A stretch of 64,000 nt of DNA from Paenibacillus sp. FSL K6-1330 (GCF_037976825.1 NZ_CP150269.1:3113501-3177500), one strand, 5' to 3'; shown: positions 17,141-25,425, counted from the first letter of the stretch. The notes: generated from the letters alone by a model not told the origin. A program made the numbers and translations.

Positions 17141-18115
17141 ATGATACAATCAAAACAAATGTATAATACTACAAATACTTTAACAGGATACATATTTGAG
17201 TATGAACTAGCAAATATGATGAAACAACATCAAGACTTTAGTTACGTCATAATGGAAAGTCAAGGACATGGCGATTCTGGAATTGATATTATTGCAGATT
17301 ATCGAGGAGAAACAATTTTAATCCAGTGTAAAGTAAGTCCTATTTTCTCAATGAATCGATTGGAACAAGTCATAAAACAGTTATCTGTATATAAATCCTC
17401 TAAAGATAAAGTAGTTTTAGCATTTCCGGGAGAATTATCATCAAAGCAAAAAAGCGATTTAAGAAAACATGATTGGTTGACAATATGGGACATTGATAAG
17501 CTTTCAAAGATATTTTATTCGCAGATAAGAAGGTCACAATCAGATGAATTAAAAAGACTATTCGAAAAAAATGAGTTGTTCAGCACTACAGAAGAAGATG
17601 AACTATTAACACAATTGAACAAATGTTCAAAGGGGACTAGGCACTGGATGGCCTATCAAAAGATCTGTGCTAACATACTGGAGCACCTTTTTTGCCCTAA
17701 TCTAGGTAAACCGATTATTGAGCTTTCGGATCACGTAAGGGCCAATAGAAGAGACATTATTATGGCTAACTATTGCGATGAAGGATATTGGAAATACCTG
17801 AGAGGTAGATATAGAGCTGATTATATCATTGTTGACTCGAAGAATTATTCGACCAAGGTAGACAAAAGTTGTGTATTACAGATGGCGAATTATTTAAAAG
17901 ATTATGGCCCTGGAATGTTTGGAATTATAGCTTTAAGGACAGAGCCAAAAGAATCAGCAATTCATACCCAAAGAGAGATTTGGATGGCACACAATAAATT
18001 GATTATTTTTGTAAATGATACAGATTTCGAACAAATGCTAATGCTAAAAAAGAATGGGAATTGTCCAGAAGAAGTTATTAAACAGAAAATTGAAGATTTT
18101 AGATTAGGCCTATAA
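17141..18115 (+). CDS. Mrr-type restriction endonuclease with second nuclease-like domain (cassette 20)
   Basis: The 324-residue protein has an N-terminal Mrr-like PD-(D/E)XK fold: GHGDSGIDII with Asp49, then ILIQCKVS with the QxK pair (Gln62, Lys64). A second nuclease-like half from about residue 170 has RRDIIMANYC and ADYIIVDSKNY, a D...DxK pattern followed by VLQMANYLKDYG. Mrr enzymes cleave modified or foreign DNA. A fusion of two such domains with no methyltransferase beside it fits a type IV-like or abortive function (inference). TTGGAG precedes the ATG. Confidence 0.78.
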   Translation: MIQSKQMYNTTNTLTGYIFEYELANMMKQHQDFSYVIMESQGHGDSGIDIIADYRGETILIQCKVSPIFSMNRLEQVIKQLSVYKSSKDKVVLAFPGELSSKQKSDLRKHDWLTIWDIDKLSKIFYSQIRRSQSDELKRLFEKNELFSTTEEDELLTQLNKCSKGTRHWMAYQKICANILEHLFCPNLGKPIIELSDHVRANRRDIIMANYCDEGYWKYLRGRYRADYIIVDSKNYSTKVDKSCVLQMANYLKDYGPGMFGIIALRTEPKESAIHTQREIWMAHNKLIIFVNDTDFEQMLMLKKNGNCPEEVIKQKIEDFRLGL

Positions 18116-18135
18116 TTGAAAGACAAAATAACAAC

Positions 18136-18231
18136 GGCTAACATATTATTCACGCTGCTGACATTCGTCCTTGGCCCGGCATTCGCCGACCACCCAGCAT
18201 ACGCTGGGTCGTGGATACAGGAATGTTAGCT
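18136..18231 (+). other. attC-like site 20 (type S, 96 bp)
   Basis: R'' GGCTAAC at 18136-18142 pairs with R' of site 19; R' GTTAGCT is at 18225-18231. Confidence 0.87.
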
Positions 18232-18266
18232 GAAATTTTCTGAATTAAGCAAAGGAGAATACAGTA

Positions 18267-19028
18267 ATGGATTTCACTATGATACAAGATGAAGAACTTT
18301 TTGAAGAACCTTTTCTTTCAGAGTATAGAGATGAAATGAAGTTTTTTTATTCTGAACTTGTTGACCTTAATTTACATTTATTCATTATAGACAAAATTAG
18401 AAGGTTTAGATTTGACTTATTTGTCAGTCCCAATCAAACGATTTTTTTCAGCACTGTTCTAAATAGTTTTTTTGATTCAAGTATATTACGTATAACTCGT
18501 TTAGTTACAGATGCTAAAGAAAGTCTTAGGACAATCAAGCCTTTTAAAAATAAAATAATTAAAAATATGAAACCACATTATGTAGATGACTTTAAAAAGA
18601 GATTAAAAGAAGTTGATTTTGAAAAAAACACGAATGAATTGCAAAATAAAATTAGGGCTAGAAGAGATCAACGAATAGCGCATATGATTCGTAATGTTAG
18701 TGAAGAGGAACTACGGAATTCTACAGTATATTTAAAGGACTTGTTTGATTTACGAGAACAACTAAACTTATTGCTTTCTGCACTGTCTTTTGGAACTGCA
18801 CGAATGATGCTACCACTAGCTTATAGCGAGCTGGTTGAGCATCCAGTAGGCGTTGATAGCAGAACAGACATCGAAAGAATATTAGATCAAATAGCATTTG
18901 ATAGTCAGATTGTGTCTCTTCCTGAAGCTTGTCCAATATTGTGGGAAGCCCGGAAAAAACAATTAGAAGAGCATGACATACAGGAGATAAATAGGTATAG
19001 ACAAAAACTTGGATTAGCAAACGTTTAA
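18267..19028 (+). CDS. AbiU2/HEPN-like protein (cassette 21)
   Basis: The 253-residue helical protein has ARRDQRIAHMIRN, an RX4-6H HEPN motif, placed after a long helical region (FDSSILRITRLVTDAKESL). The layout resembles AbiU2-type HEPN proteins of abortive phage infection. No nucleotidyltransferase partner is adjacent. AAAGGAG precedes the ATG. It is the last of four consecutive defence-like cassettes (18-21), three of which end in S-type sites flanked by S-type sites. Confidence 0.62.
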   Translation: MDFTMIQDEELFEEPFLSEYRDEMKFFYSELVDLNLHLFIIDKIRRFRFDLFVSPNQTIFFSTVLNSFFDSSILRITRLVTDAKESLRTIKPFKNKIIKNMKPHYVDDFKKRLKEVDFEKNTNELQNKIRARRDQRIAHMIRNVSEEELRNSTVYLKDLFDLREQLNLLLSALSFGTARMMLPLAYSELVEHPVGVDSRTDIERILDQIAFDSQIVSLPEACPILWEARKKQLEEHDIQEINRYRQKLGLANV

Positions 19029-19053
19029 GTAATTCGAAGATGATGGTAACTTC

Positions 19054-19149
19054 AGCTAACATAGTATTCACGCTGTGTACATTCATCCTTGATCCGGCTT
19101 TCACCGGACACCCAGCATGCGCTGGGTCGTAAATACAGGAACGTTAGCT
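19054..19149 (+). other. attC-like site 21 (type S, 96 bp)
   Basis: R'' AGCTAAC at 19054-19060 pairs with R' of site 20; R' GTTAGCT is at 19143-19149. This R' does not match R'' of site 22 (three of seven mismatched) although the bases further in do (see finding). Confidence 0.87.
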
Positions 19150-19190
19150 GACAGAATTAATAATAATAAAACAGAGGATCCGTGGACCCT

Positions 19191-19478
19191 CTAAATGCCA
19201 GAGTTCTGCAACTCACAAAAGAGTTGTAGAGCATCTTTGAAGCCTTGTATGTAGATACTTCTTTCTAGGATGGACTGGACAGAAATTTGAGCGTCTTCAT
19301 AAAGAAAAACCGTATGTTGAAGTTGATCGGGTAAAGCTTCACGAAGTGTTTTGAAATATTGATCTATTTCTGAAGAAAGATGATTGTATTCGGTATGATA
19401 TTCTGAAAGTTCAGTGTAGAGTAATTCCAAACGTATTCTTATGAGTGGTTCTGCTAATGATTCTAATGTATTAACCAT
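19191..19478 (-). CDS. Small conserved protein of a divergent XRE pair (cassette 22)
   Basis: This 95-residue protein (MVNTLESLAEPLIRIRLELL start) is nearly the same as the gene at 34491-34778 and related to 581-868. It is acidic and helical, with the conserved FLYEDAQISVQSILERS and YIQGFKDALQL. The leftward GAGGGGGACATATGG region upstream gives a ribosome binding site. It is divergent from the XRE gene at 19629 across a region holding a palindromic operator. The function is unknown; a paired stabilisation module is a reasonable guess. Confidence 0.62.
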   Translation of the reverse strand: MVNTLESLAEPLIRIRLELLYTELSEYHTEYNHLSSEIDQYFKTLREALPDQLQHTVFLYEDAQISVQSILERSIYIQGFKDALQLFCELQNSGI

Positions 19479-19493
19479 ATGTCCCCCTCCTCG

Positions 19494-19567
19494 TTAACTC
19501 TATAGAGTTATTATATAACCTCATGAAGTCAATTACAAGGTGAATATTTGACTTTATAGAGTTAATA
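19494..19567. promoter_or_regulatory. Two operator-like palindromes between the divergent pair
   Basis: TAACTCTATAGAGTTA at 19495-19510 is a perfect 16-base palindrome. A related sequence, TGACTTTATAGAGTTAA, lies at about 19550-19566. They flank the space between the two start regions, where the XRE protein would be expected to repress both promoters. The 34.8 kb copy has only one such element. Confidence 0.6.
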
Positions 19568-19628
19568 CTTCGCTTTTCGTTGATGATTGCTGGTATGGGA
19601 GATAAGATAGAATTATGGAGGGGAAAAG

Positions 19629-19853
19629 ATGACCATTATCAAGTGTAATATAAGAAAACTCATGGCAGAACATCGAATAGATGATATAACCGAATTGATG
19701 GCGAAATCAGGATTAAGTCGGAATTCAATCAACAAGTTATACAGGGAAACCAATATAGAAACAACAAAATTGGAAACCTTATTCAAGCTATGCGATACAT
19801 TCAACTGCAAATTATCTGATCTGATTGAATATGTACCTGGAGAAGATGAATAG
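19629..19853 (+). CDS. Small XRE HTH regulator (cassette 22)
   Basis: The 74-residue Cro/CI-type domain has the HTH core ELMAKSGLSRNSINKLYRE and the tail LCDTFNCKLSDLIEYV. It differs from the 34877-35101 copy at a handful of residues. GGAGGGGAAAAG precedes the ATG. It likely binds the TATAGAGTTA palindromes just upstream and controls the leftward partner gene. Confidence 0.82.
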   Translation: MTIIKCNIRKLMAEHRIDDITELMAKSGLSRNSINKLYRETNIETTKLETLFKLCDTFNCKLSDLIEYVPGEDE

Positions 19854-19882
19854 TGAGGGCAGATTCAAGAAGCTATTCCGTC

Positions 19883-20027
19883 GTATAACATAATATTCAC
19901 GCTTTAGGGCTATTGCCCTTTGGTTGTCAGATGTATAATCATGGAAGAATCACAGACAACAAACGCCCCAACCTAAGATTAGAGCTATCTAAGGCTGGGG
20001 CGTTTCGTGAATACAAGAACGTTAGAT
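19883..20027 (+). other. attC-like site 22 (type R)
   Basis: R'' GTATAAC is at 19883-19889 and does not pair with R' of site 21; the inward ATTCCGTC still pairs with GACAGAAT at the cassette start. R' GTTAGAT is at 20021-20027. Confidence 0.86.
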
Positions 20028-20071
20028 GAAATACCCGAAGGACCATTAAATTATATAAAGGACATTGAAAT

Positions 20072-20611
20072 ATGAACAATATAGAAAATCAAATTCAGTT
20101 ATTAAGGGCTGAAGAGCAGGATAAACCAGTGATTAGAAATTTAATGCAATATTATCAATATGATGCTACCGAATATAATAATGATGACCCAAGTTCGTTT
20201 GGTTTGTTTGATTATAAGTATCTTGATCATTACTGGACTGATTATGGGAAAGAAATTGAAGGTCGAGTTGCTTATATTATCAAGATAAGTGACAGCTTAG
20301 CTGGATTTGCATTGGTTAATAATTATAGTGTTTTTAATAAAGATTCTAACACAAAGACCATAGCTGAGTTTTTTATTATGCGGAAGTGGAGGAAGAAAGG
20401 AATAGGTAAGGATATAGCGTTTAGAATACTTGATACTCATGAGGGATTATGGGAAGTAAAGCAGGAGAAGGAAAATATTATTGCTCAGAAATTTTGGGAG
20501 TCTGTAGTAAATCAATATACCGATGGGAGATATAGAAAGCATGAATCTCATCAACCTGAATGGGACGGACCAATAATATATTTTAACAAACAGATAGGAG
20601 GACATTCTTAA
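20072..20611 (+). CDS. GNAT-family N-acetyltransferase (cassette 23)
   Basis: The 179-residue protein has EFFIMRKWRKKGIGKDIAFRIL, the acetyl-CoA binding RxxGxG loop (RKKGIG) of GNAT motif A. The N-terminal PVIRNLMQYYQYDATEYN region resembles the COG5628-type predicted acetyltransferases. The substrate is unknown. AAAGGAC precedes the ATG. Confidence 0.8.
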   Translation: MNNIENQIQLLRAEEQDKPVIRNLMQYYQYDATEYNNDDPSSFGLFDYKYLDHYWTDYGKEIEGRVAYIIKISDSLAGFALVNNYSVFNKDSNTKTIAEFFIMRKWRKKGIGKDIAFRILDTHEGLWEVKQEKENIIAQKFWESVVNQYTDGRYRKHESHQPEWDGPIIYFNKQIGGHS

Positions 20612-20636
20612 GTTAATCGGAGAAGCAGGGTACATC

Positions 20637-20779
20637 ACCTAACATAGTATTCACGCGGCGGGGCTTACGCCCCTTGGTTGCCAGATGTATAATCATGAAG
20701 AAGCTCAGACAACACACGACCCAGCCTAAGATAGGAGCCATCAAAGCTGGGTCGCGTCGTGAATACAAGAACGTTAGGC
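20637..20779 (+). other. attC-like site 23 (type R)
   Basis: R'' ACCTAAC at 20637-20643 has one mismatch to R' of site 22; the inward GGGTACATC still pairs largely with the cassette start. R' GTTAGGC is at 20773-20779. Confidence 0.86.
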
Positions 20780-20807
20780 GAAACCAGTGCGAGAAGGGAA
20801 CTACAGA

Positions 20808-21302
20808 ATGCTTACACTAAGACTTACTAAAGATTTATTGAAAGACATGAAAACAACTCCAGTTGAAGACATTAATGCAGCTCCGTTTTTAAGCTGGCAT
20901 GTAAATATTTATAACTTGAACAAAAGAAAACACATTGTCTTTGTAAATGATTTAACTAGATTAGCTATTATCATTGATGGAATAAGAACAGGGCAAATAG
21001 AGCGGATGAAAGACAAATTTTTGTTAACTCTTCGGGAATACTTACTCCGAGAGGGAGTTGATGAAAGTTTGATCAATAGGTATTTAGCGAATGGGGCAGA
21101 AGTAGTTGTTTCGAAGACAAACAACAGAAGTGTCTTAGGAACAATGAAAGAAGTTACGTGGTTTATTGAAGATGATTTTAACGATAATATTGAACGCTTG
21201 AAGTGGCTTAATAGAATGATTCATAAACCAATAGATTACATGGAACCGATCAGTTACTTTAAAGAATCACTATGGGATCATAAGAACTACAACACAGTTT
21301 GA
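20808..21302 (+). CDS. DUF6933-like protein (cassette 24)
   Basis: The 164-residue protein begins MLTLRLTKDLLKDM and contains FLSWHVNIYNLNKRKHIVFVNDLTRL and a later helical part, the pattern of DUF6933 proteins. These are found widely in accessory DNA and have no established activity. The ATG at 20808 is chosen because AGAAGGGA lies eight bases upstream; a GTG at 20787 is nearer the cassette end. Single gene between sites 23 and 24. Confidence 0.7.
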   Translation: MLTLRLTKDLLKDMKTTPVEDINAAPFLSWHVNIYNLNKRKHIVFVNDLTRLAIIIDGIRTGQIERMKDKFLLTLREYLLREGVDESLINRYLANGAEVVVSKTNNRSVLGTMKEVTWFIEDDFNDNIERLKWLNRMIHKPIDYMEPISYFKESLWDHKNYNTV

Positions 21303-21329
21303 AAGATATTTCAGGGTGGAACTAGCATC

Positions 21330-21509
21330 GCCTAACACATATTCACGCATCGGGCATTCGCCCTAGGTCCGGCAGGAGTTAGGAGTAATTCAATGAGGCA
21401 GTTTCAGTAGCTGGGAAGCAGATACAGCCGGACACATCCGCACCGACTAAGCGCATCGCGCCCGCGGGGCTTAAGTCGGTGGGACGTCGTGAATACAAGA
21501 ACGTTAGGC
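21330..21509 (+). other. attC-like site 24 (type L)
   Basis: R'' GCCTAAC at 21330-21336 pairs with R' of site 23; R' GTTAGGC is at 21503-21509. Confidence 0.88.
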
Positions 21510-21549
21510 GAAACCGCTAGAAGTTCATATCTCTAGAAGGAGAATTAAA

Positions 21550-22194
21550 ATGGAGCAGTATGATGTTATTCGTATCAGTGAAACTTTTCCTACAGAAGAC
21601 ATTATTGCACGTTGGATAATTGGATTAGCAATTATACATAATGATTTTATCTATCTCAAGAAAAAGTTCTTTATGCAGTCAGACGATATATCAGTGTTAG
21701 TGACCGAAGCGCCATCAAATTTTAAATATCTGGCAGCTTCTTTACGAGAAGCTATTTTCTATATAGAAGAATCGGAGAGAACTCCTGATATTAAGAACTA
21801 TATAGAATCATTACCATCCCATATTACTGAATTATATAGCAAACTCACTCCATTATTTAGGACAGGAATTAAAGCTGACTTATTGCAAAGGTTAACAAAC
21901 ATAAGAAATGTAACATTTCATTTTTCTAAACCACATAGAAGTGAAATAATTGAGGCATTAAAGGGTATACAAGATCAAGTAATGTTCTTTGAAGATTCAA
22001 ACGAAAGGTTTTTATATGCTGAACATATTAGAAATTCGATAATGCTACATTCACTGTTTGAATTGGATGAAATTAATTCAGGAGAGTACCAATTTTTAAT
22101 TTCGGAATTAATAAGGGACATTAAAGATGGGTTTAATATATTTGTCGAATTTTCTAGAGAGGTAAACAAGAATTACTTGAAGAGCTTTTTGTAA
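21550..22194 (+). CDS. HEPN-like helical protein (cassette 25)
   Basis: The 214-residue protein is predominantly helical. The segment LTNIRNVTFHFSKPHRSEII contains an RX4H pattern (RNVTFH) in the position expected for HEPN-type nucleases, and the N-terminal WIIGLAIIHNDFIYLKKKF resembles their first helix. No partner gene is present. Family membership is tentative. AGAAGGAG precedes the ATG. Confidence 0.5.
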   Translation: MEQYDVIRISETFPTEDIIARWIIGLAIIHNDFIYLKKKFFMQSDDISVLVTEAPSNFKYLAASLREAIFYIEESERTPDIKNYIESLPSHITELYSKLTPLFRTGIKADLLQRLTNIRNVTFHFSKPHRSEIIEALKGIQDQVMFFEDSNERFLYAEHIRNSIMLHSLFELDEINSGEYQFLISELIRDIKDGFNIFVEFSREVNKNYLKSFL

Positions 22195-22212
22195 GTCAAT
22201 CATCGCGGCATC

Positions 22213-22373
22213 GCCTAACACCGTATCTACACTGCGGGCTTTGCCCTTGGTTCGCAAGAGGAGGTATGCAGAGAAGAGAACTCAGCTCACAACCCTGCGA
22301 GGCTAAGTCCACTGGACCCAGTCGCTGACGCTCCTTTAAGCCTCTCGGGTTCGTAGATACAACAACGTTATAT
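22213..22373 (+). other. attC-like site 25 (type L)
   Basis: R'' GCCTAAC at 22213-22219 pairs with R' of site 24; R' GTTATAT is at 22367-22373. Confidence 0.88.
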
Positions 22374-22420
22374 GAAATCAGCGCAAACTAATAAAATTAT
22401 CTATCTCAAATGGAGGAAGA

Positions 22421-22996
22421 ATGAATAAAGCAGAAGCCTCATTACCTATACTGACTGATCGTCTAATGATAAGAAGACTTACGAGAGATGATTTCGAACA
22501 TATTTACGCTCTTTGTTTACAAGCTGATACAAATGATTGGCCTTCAGGATGGAAAATGAATAAACAACAAGCTTCAGACTTTTTGGATTGGCAGATAAGT
22601 AAATACGAAACTTTTAATGTTGTATCTGATGCGGTTTATTTTGCAGTGGTAACAAGGGATGATTCTATTTTTGTAGGGCATTGTCATGTCGGAGTAATTG
22701 AGGAGCTCTCTGAAACTGAAATTGGCTATGGTATTTCCAAACATTTTAGAGGTTTTGGGTATGCCACTGAGGTTGCAATAGCCTTAACCCAATGGGCTCT
22801 CAACACATTTAATATTCACTATGTAATAGCGACAATTGTGGACGATAATCCCCACTCGTTAAAAGTGATTGAGAAAGCTGGTTTCATAAACTACGGAAAG
22901 AAACAACTCGAATCCGTGGGTGAACAAATGGAATATAACTATTTTAGATATTACAATCCAAGTTATGAAAACAGATATCTGAATGTACCTCAATGA
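22421..22996 (+). CDS. GNAT acetyltransferase, RimJ/RimL type (cassette 26)
   Basis: The 191-residue protein has LPILTDRLMIRRLTRDDFEHI at the N-terminus, then ETEIGYGISKHFRGFGYATEVAIAL (acetyl-CoA loop FRGFGYATE) and IVDDNPHSLKVIEKAGF, all typical of the RimJ/RimL group that acetylates protein N-termini or small amines. The actual substrate is unknown. TGGAGGAAG precedes the ATG. Confidence 0.88.
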   Translation: MNKAEASLPILTDRLMIRRLTRDDFEHIYALCLQADTNDWPSGWKMNKQQASDFLDWQISKYETFNVVSDAVYFAVVTRDDSIFVGHCHVGVIEELSETEIGYGISKHFRGFGYATEVAIALTQWALNTFNIHYVIATIVDDNPHSLKVIEKAGFINYGKKQLESVGEQMEYNYFRYYNPSYENRYLNVPQ

Positions 22997-23009
22997 GGGC
23001 GATGACATC

Positions 23010-23167
23010 AAATAACACCATATTCAGGCATTGGGGCATCCGCCCTCGGTCCGGCAGGGGAATTTCGGGAAGCGGTTACAGCCGGACAACCCTGCACTGG
23101 CTAAGTCCGTCGGACCCGCGCTTGCGCGCTTAAGCCTTTCGGGTTCGTGAATACAACAACGTTATGC
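23010..23167 (+). other. attC-like site 26 (type L)
   Basis: R'' AAATAAC at 23010-23016 has one mismatch to R' of site 25 (the same AAATAAC variant as site 10). R' GTTATGC is at 23161-23167. Confidence 0.86.
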
Positions 23168-23217
23168 AGAATACTTGCAATGCTTGATAATACCACAATT
23201 TAAAAGGATCAATAAAT

Positions 23218-23655
23218 ATGATAAGAAGAGCAGAACAATCAGATCTAGTTCAAATAGCACAATTGTCTCTCGAGTGGGAGCAAGAAGATATCACTTATGG
23301 ACTTGTTGCTAATACAAATGAAACATTAAATAGCTATTTAGGTGGCTATTTCTGGGTAGTGAGTGATGGAAATAGAATAATCGGATATGCTTATGGTCAA
23401 TTGAAAAGCAACCCCGGTTTCTCTGTATTTGATAAAGATGAACAAAAGTATTTTGAATTAGAAGAAATCTATATTGTTAGAGAGTATCGAGGAAGAGGTA
23501 AAGGAAAAACTTTAATCCAGACAATAATTGACGAACTTGAACAAGATGGAATCAAAAGAATATTAGTAAGTTCGGCAAACAAAAACTGGAAGGAAGTATT
23601 TGAATACTATTTAAAGAATGGATTTAATATGTGGACAATAACAATGACAAGATAA
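23218..23655 (+). CDS. GNAT-family N-acetyltransferase (cassette 27)
   Basis: The 145-residue single GNAT domain starts MIRRAEQSDLVQIAQLS. Motif A is LEEIYIVREYRGRGKGKTLIQ with the loop YRGRGKG. A C-terminal strand-helix (FEYYLKNGFNMWTI) completes the fold. The substrate is unknown. AAAGGATC precedes the ATG. Confidence 0.86.
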   Translation: MIRRAEQSDLVQIAQLSLEWEQEDITYGLVANTNETLNSYLGGYFWVVSDGNRIIGYAYGQLKSNPGFSVFDKDEQKYFELEEIYIVREYRGRGKGKTLIQTIIDELEQDGIKRILVSSANKNWKEVFEYYLKNGFNMWTITMTR

Positions 23656-23684
23656 GTTAGCATTTTCAAGATGGCAAGTGCTTC

Positions 23685-23878
23685 GCATAACATTATATTC
23701 ACGCAGCGGTCAGCTGACGCCGCCCCTAGGTCCGCCCGAGGCATTCCGAGAAGTTGAGTCAGGCGGACACACCTGCGAGGCTAACTGCGCAAGCGCAGCC
23801 GGACCGGGCCGATCCGGAATCGGATTGACCTAAGGAATCCTTAGGCCTCTCGGCGTCGTGAATACGGGAACGTTAAGT
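23685..23878 (+). other. attC-like site 27 (type L, 194 bp)
   Basis: R'' GCATAAC at 23685-23691 pairs with R' of site 26; R' GTTAAGT is at 23872-23878. An extra arm (CCGATCCGGAATCGG and CCTAAGGAATCCTTAGG) makes it one of the longest sites. Confidence 0.87.
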
Positions 23879-23969
23879 GAAATTACTACAGACAACATTA
23901 CAGACCTTATATAAATAAAAAATAATCAATAAAACCTATAAAAGCGTTATAAATTGAGTTATACTGAGG

Positions 23970-24098
23970 TAAGAATAAGTAAGGAGCCGTGCTGGAACAC
24001 GACTCCTTAGCACAATAACTGCATAAAGAGCAGTCGGCCACAGGAGTTAGGTCGAGAAATAGACCGTTACCTTAGCGAGGGCGGTCTATTTCTTTTTC
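23970..24098 (+). ncRNA. Candidate antisense RNA of a type I toxin-antitoxin pair
   Basis: A rightward RNA is suggested by a -10-like TATACT at 23960-23965, a 5' hairpin AAGGAGCCGTG/CACGACTCCTT (23981-24008), and a terminator with stem GAAATAGACCG (24056-24066) / CGGTCTATTTC (24082-24092) followed by TTTTT. Its 3' end runs across the stop codon of the leftward toxin gene, as in txpA/ratA-type pairs. No good -35 was seen. Confidence 0.45.
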
Positions 24099-24169
24099 AT
24101 GTAGGTGAGCAATGCCAGAATGAACATGCCGAACATGAACATTAAGGAAAGTGCATCTTTGACCTCCAT
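24086..24169 (-). CDS. Holin-like type I toxin peptide (cassette 28)
   Basis: Read leftward, the frame encodes a 27-residue peptide, MEVKDALSLMFMFGMFILAL followed by LTYMKKK: one membrane segment with a short lysine tail. This is the signature of the 'putative holin-like toxin' (Hol_Tox/TxpA-like) peptides of Firmicutes, which damage the membrane when their antisense RNA is lost. GGGAGGTG lies upstream of the chosen ATG; a second ATG two codons earlier is too close to it. It lies in the only cassette (23872-24493) with no other gene. Confidence 0.82.
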   Translation of the reverse strand: MEVKDALSLMFMFGMFILALLTYMKKK

Positions 24170-24355
24170 GGGCATCACCTCCCTTCTGGGAGATTAGCCG
24201 ACCGCCCTTAAAGCCGTATATTGTACTAGAAAATTATAACATATAAGACATGATGAAATACCATTAAAATACCATAACTAACTAGAATACATAAGAAACA
24301 ATATATATCTGTAAAACATTTATGAGAATGTAAATACAGAGAAGGCAGTAACATT

Positions 24356-24499
24356 ACTTAACAATGCATCTAAGCTGCGGGGCATTCGCCCCTTGGTTGT
24401 CAGAAGCAAGCTCATAGTCGTAAATTCAGACCACACGACCCGGCCTAAGATAAGAGCTATCTAAGGCCGGGTCGCGTCATAGATGCGGGAACGTTATCA
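24356..24499 (+). other. attC-like site 28 (type R)
   Basis: R'' ACTTAAC at 24356-24362 pairs with R' of site 27; R' GTTATCA is at 24493-24499. The L arms have changed together to CATCTAAGC and CATAGATG. Confidence 0.87.
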
Positions 24500-24531
24500 G
24501 AAATCACTAAACTGTAAAGGAGAGTATGCCT

Positions 24532-25401
24532 ATGATGTTTGTTGATATAGATCCATTTGAAAGAAAAAGTAATATTATTAAGGCTCATCCAGAATTTAAT
24601 AATATAATAACGTTATTTGATTATTATATTAAACTTATAGATAGGATTACCGATCTTATCAATAATACTATAGTGATGTTTATACTTAAGGAAAAATCTT
24701 ATCTCTATCAGCATGATCATTTAGAGTCAGCTATGTATACATTGAAAAGTATAAAAGAGTGTATTAACATAGGCAATTTTTCTGATGCCAATATATTGAT
24801 TAGAAAACTAAATGATGATTTGTTTTTTTATTTATTTGTGTTAGAGCTAGATAATAATCATCAAATAATATTTAGTGATCAAGCAGACAAAAAAGAACTC
24901 GAATTATTCACGAAGAATCTTAACTTTTTTATCAAATGGAATAATAACAACTTAAAAGATTTTTATATTAGTAGACATGCATTATCATACATCAAGAAAA
25001 ATAAGACAGTTAATGATTTAATCAACAACTATAAACTTGAAGAAGAATGGAGAATAATAAATAAAAAGCTTAATAATTTTGTGCATAATAATGGGAGAAA
25101 TTATTGTAGGCAAAATTATAAAATTCTTAGTTCAAATGAAATAGATCAAGTATTTATAGAGTTACGAAACAAGGTTAGTTTCATATTAAATATAGTAGTT
25201 GTCTTACTTGTACTAATCAAACCGCATTACATTATGTCTATTGATCATATTATGTTTTTAGATTCAAATATGACACCACCCGAAGGTAGTCAGTATTGGA
25301 TAGCTAGTTTTATTCAAGATTTTTTTGATGAACATCTAAACCAATATAACCCTGAATTAAAGATATTTTTGAAAGAAAATACATACATGGAAATATTATA
25401 A
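24532..25401 (+). CDS. Hypothetical helical protein (cassette 29)
   Basis: The 289-residue, very AT-rich gene encodes a helical protein with hydrophobic stretches (FIELRNKVSFILNIVVVLLVLI, one likely membrane or buried helix near residue 220). The piece INKKLNNFVHNNGRNYC recalls the histidine-containing helix of HEPN-like proteins but lacks the conserved Arg. No family is assigned. ATG at 24532 is preferred over 24526 because AAAGGAGAG is then eight bases away. Confidence 0.55.
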   Translation: MMFVDIDPFERKSNIIKAHPEFNNIITLFDYYIKLIDRITDLINNTIVMFILKEKSYLYQHDHLESAMYTLKSIKECINIGNFSDANILIRKLNDDLFFYLFVLELDNNHQIIFSDQADKKELELFTKNLNFFIKWNNNNLKDFYISRHALSYIKKNKTVNDLINNYKLEEEWRIINKKLNNFVHNNGRNYCRQNYKILSSNEIDQVFIELRNKVSFILNIVVVLLVLIKPHYIMSIDHIMFLDSNMTPPEGSQYWIASFIQDFFDEHLNQYNPELKIFLKENTYMEIL

Positions 25402-25425
25402 TATATCAAGTAGAATAGTGACTTC

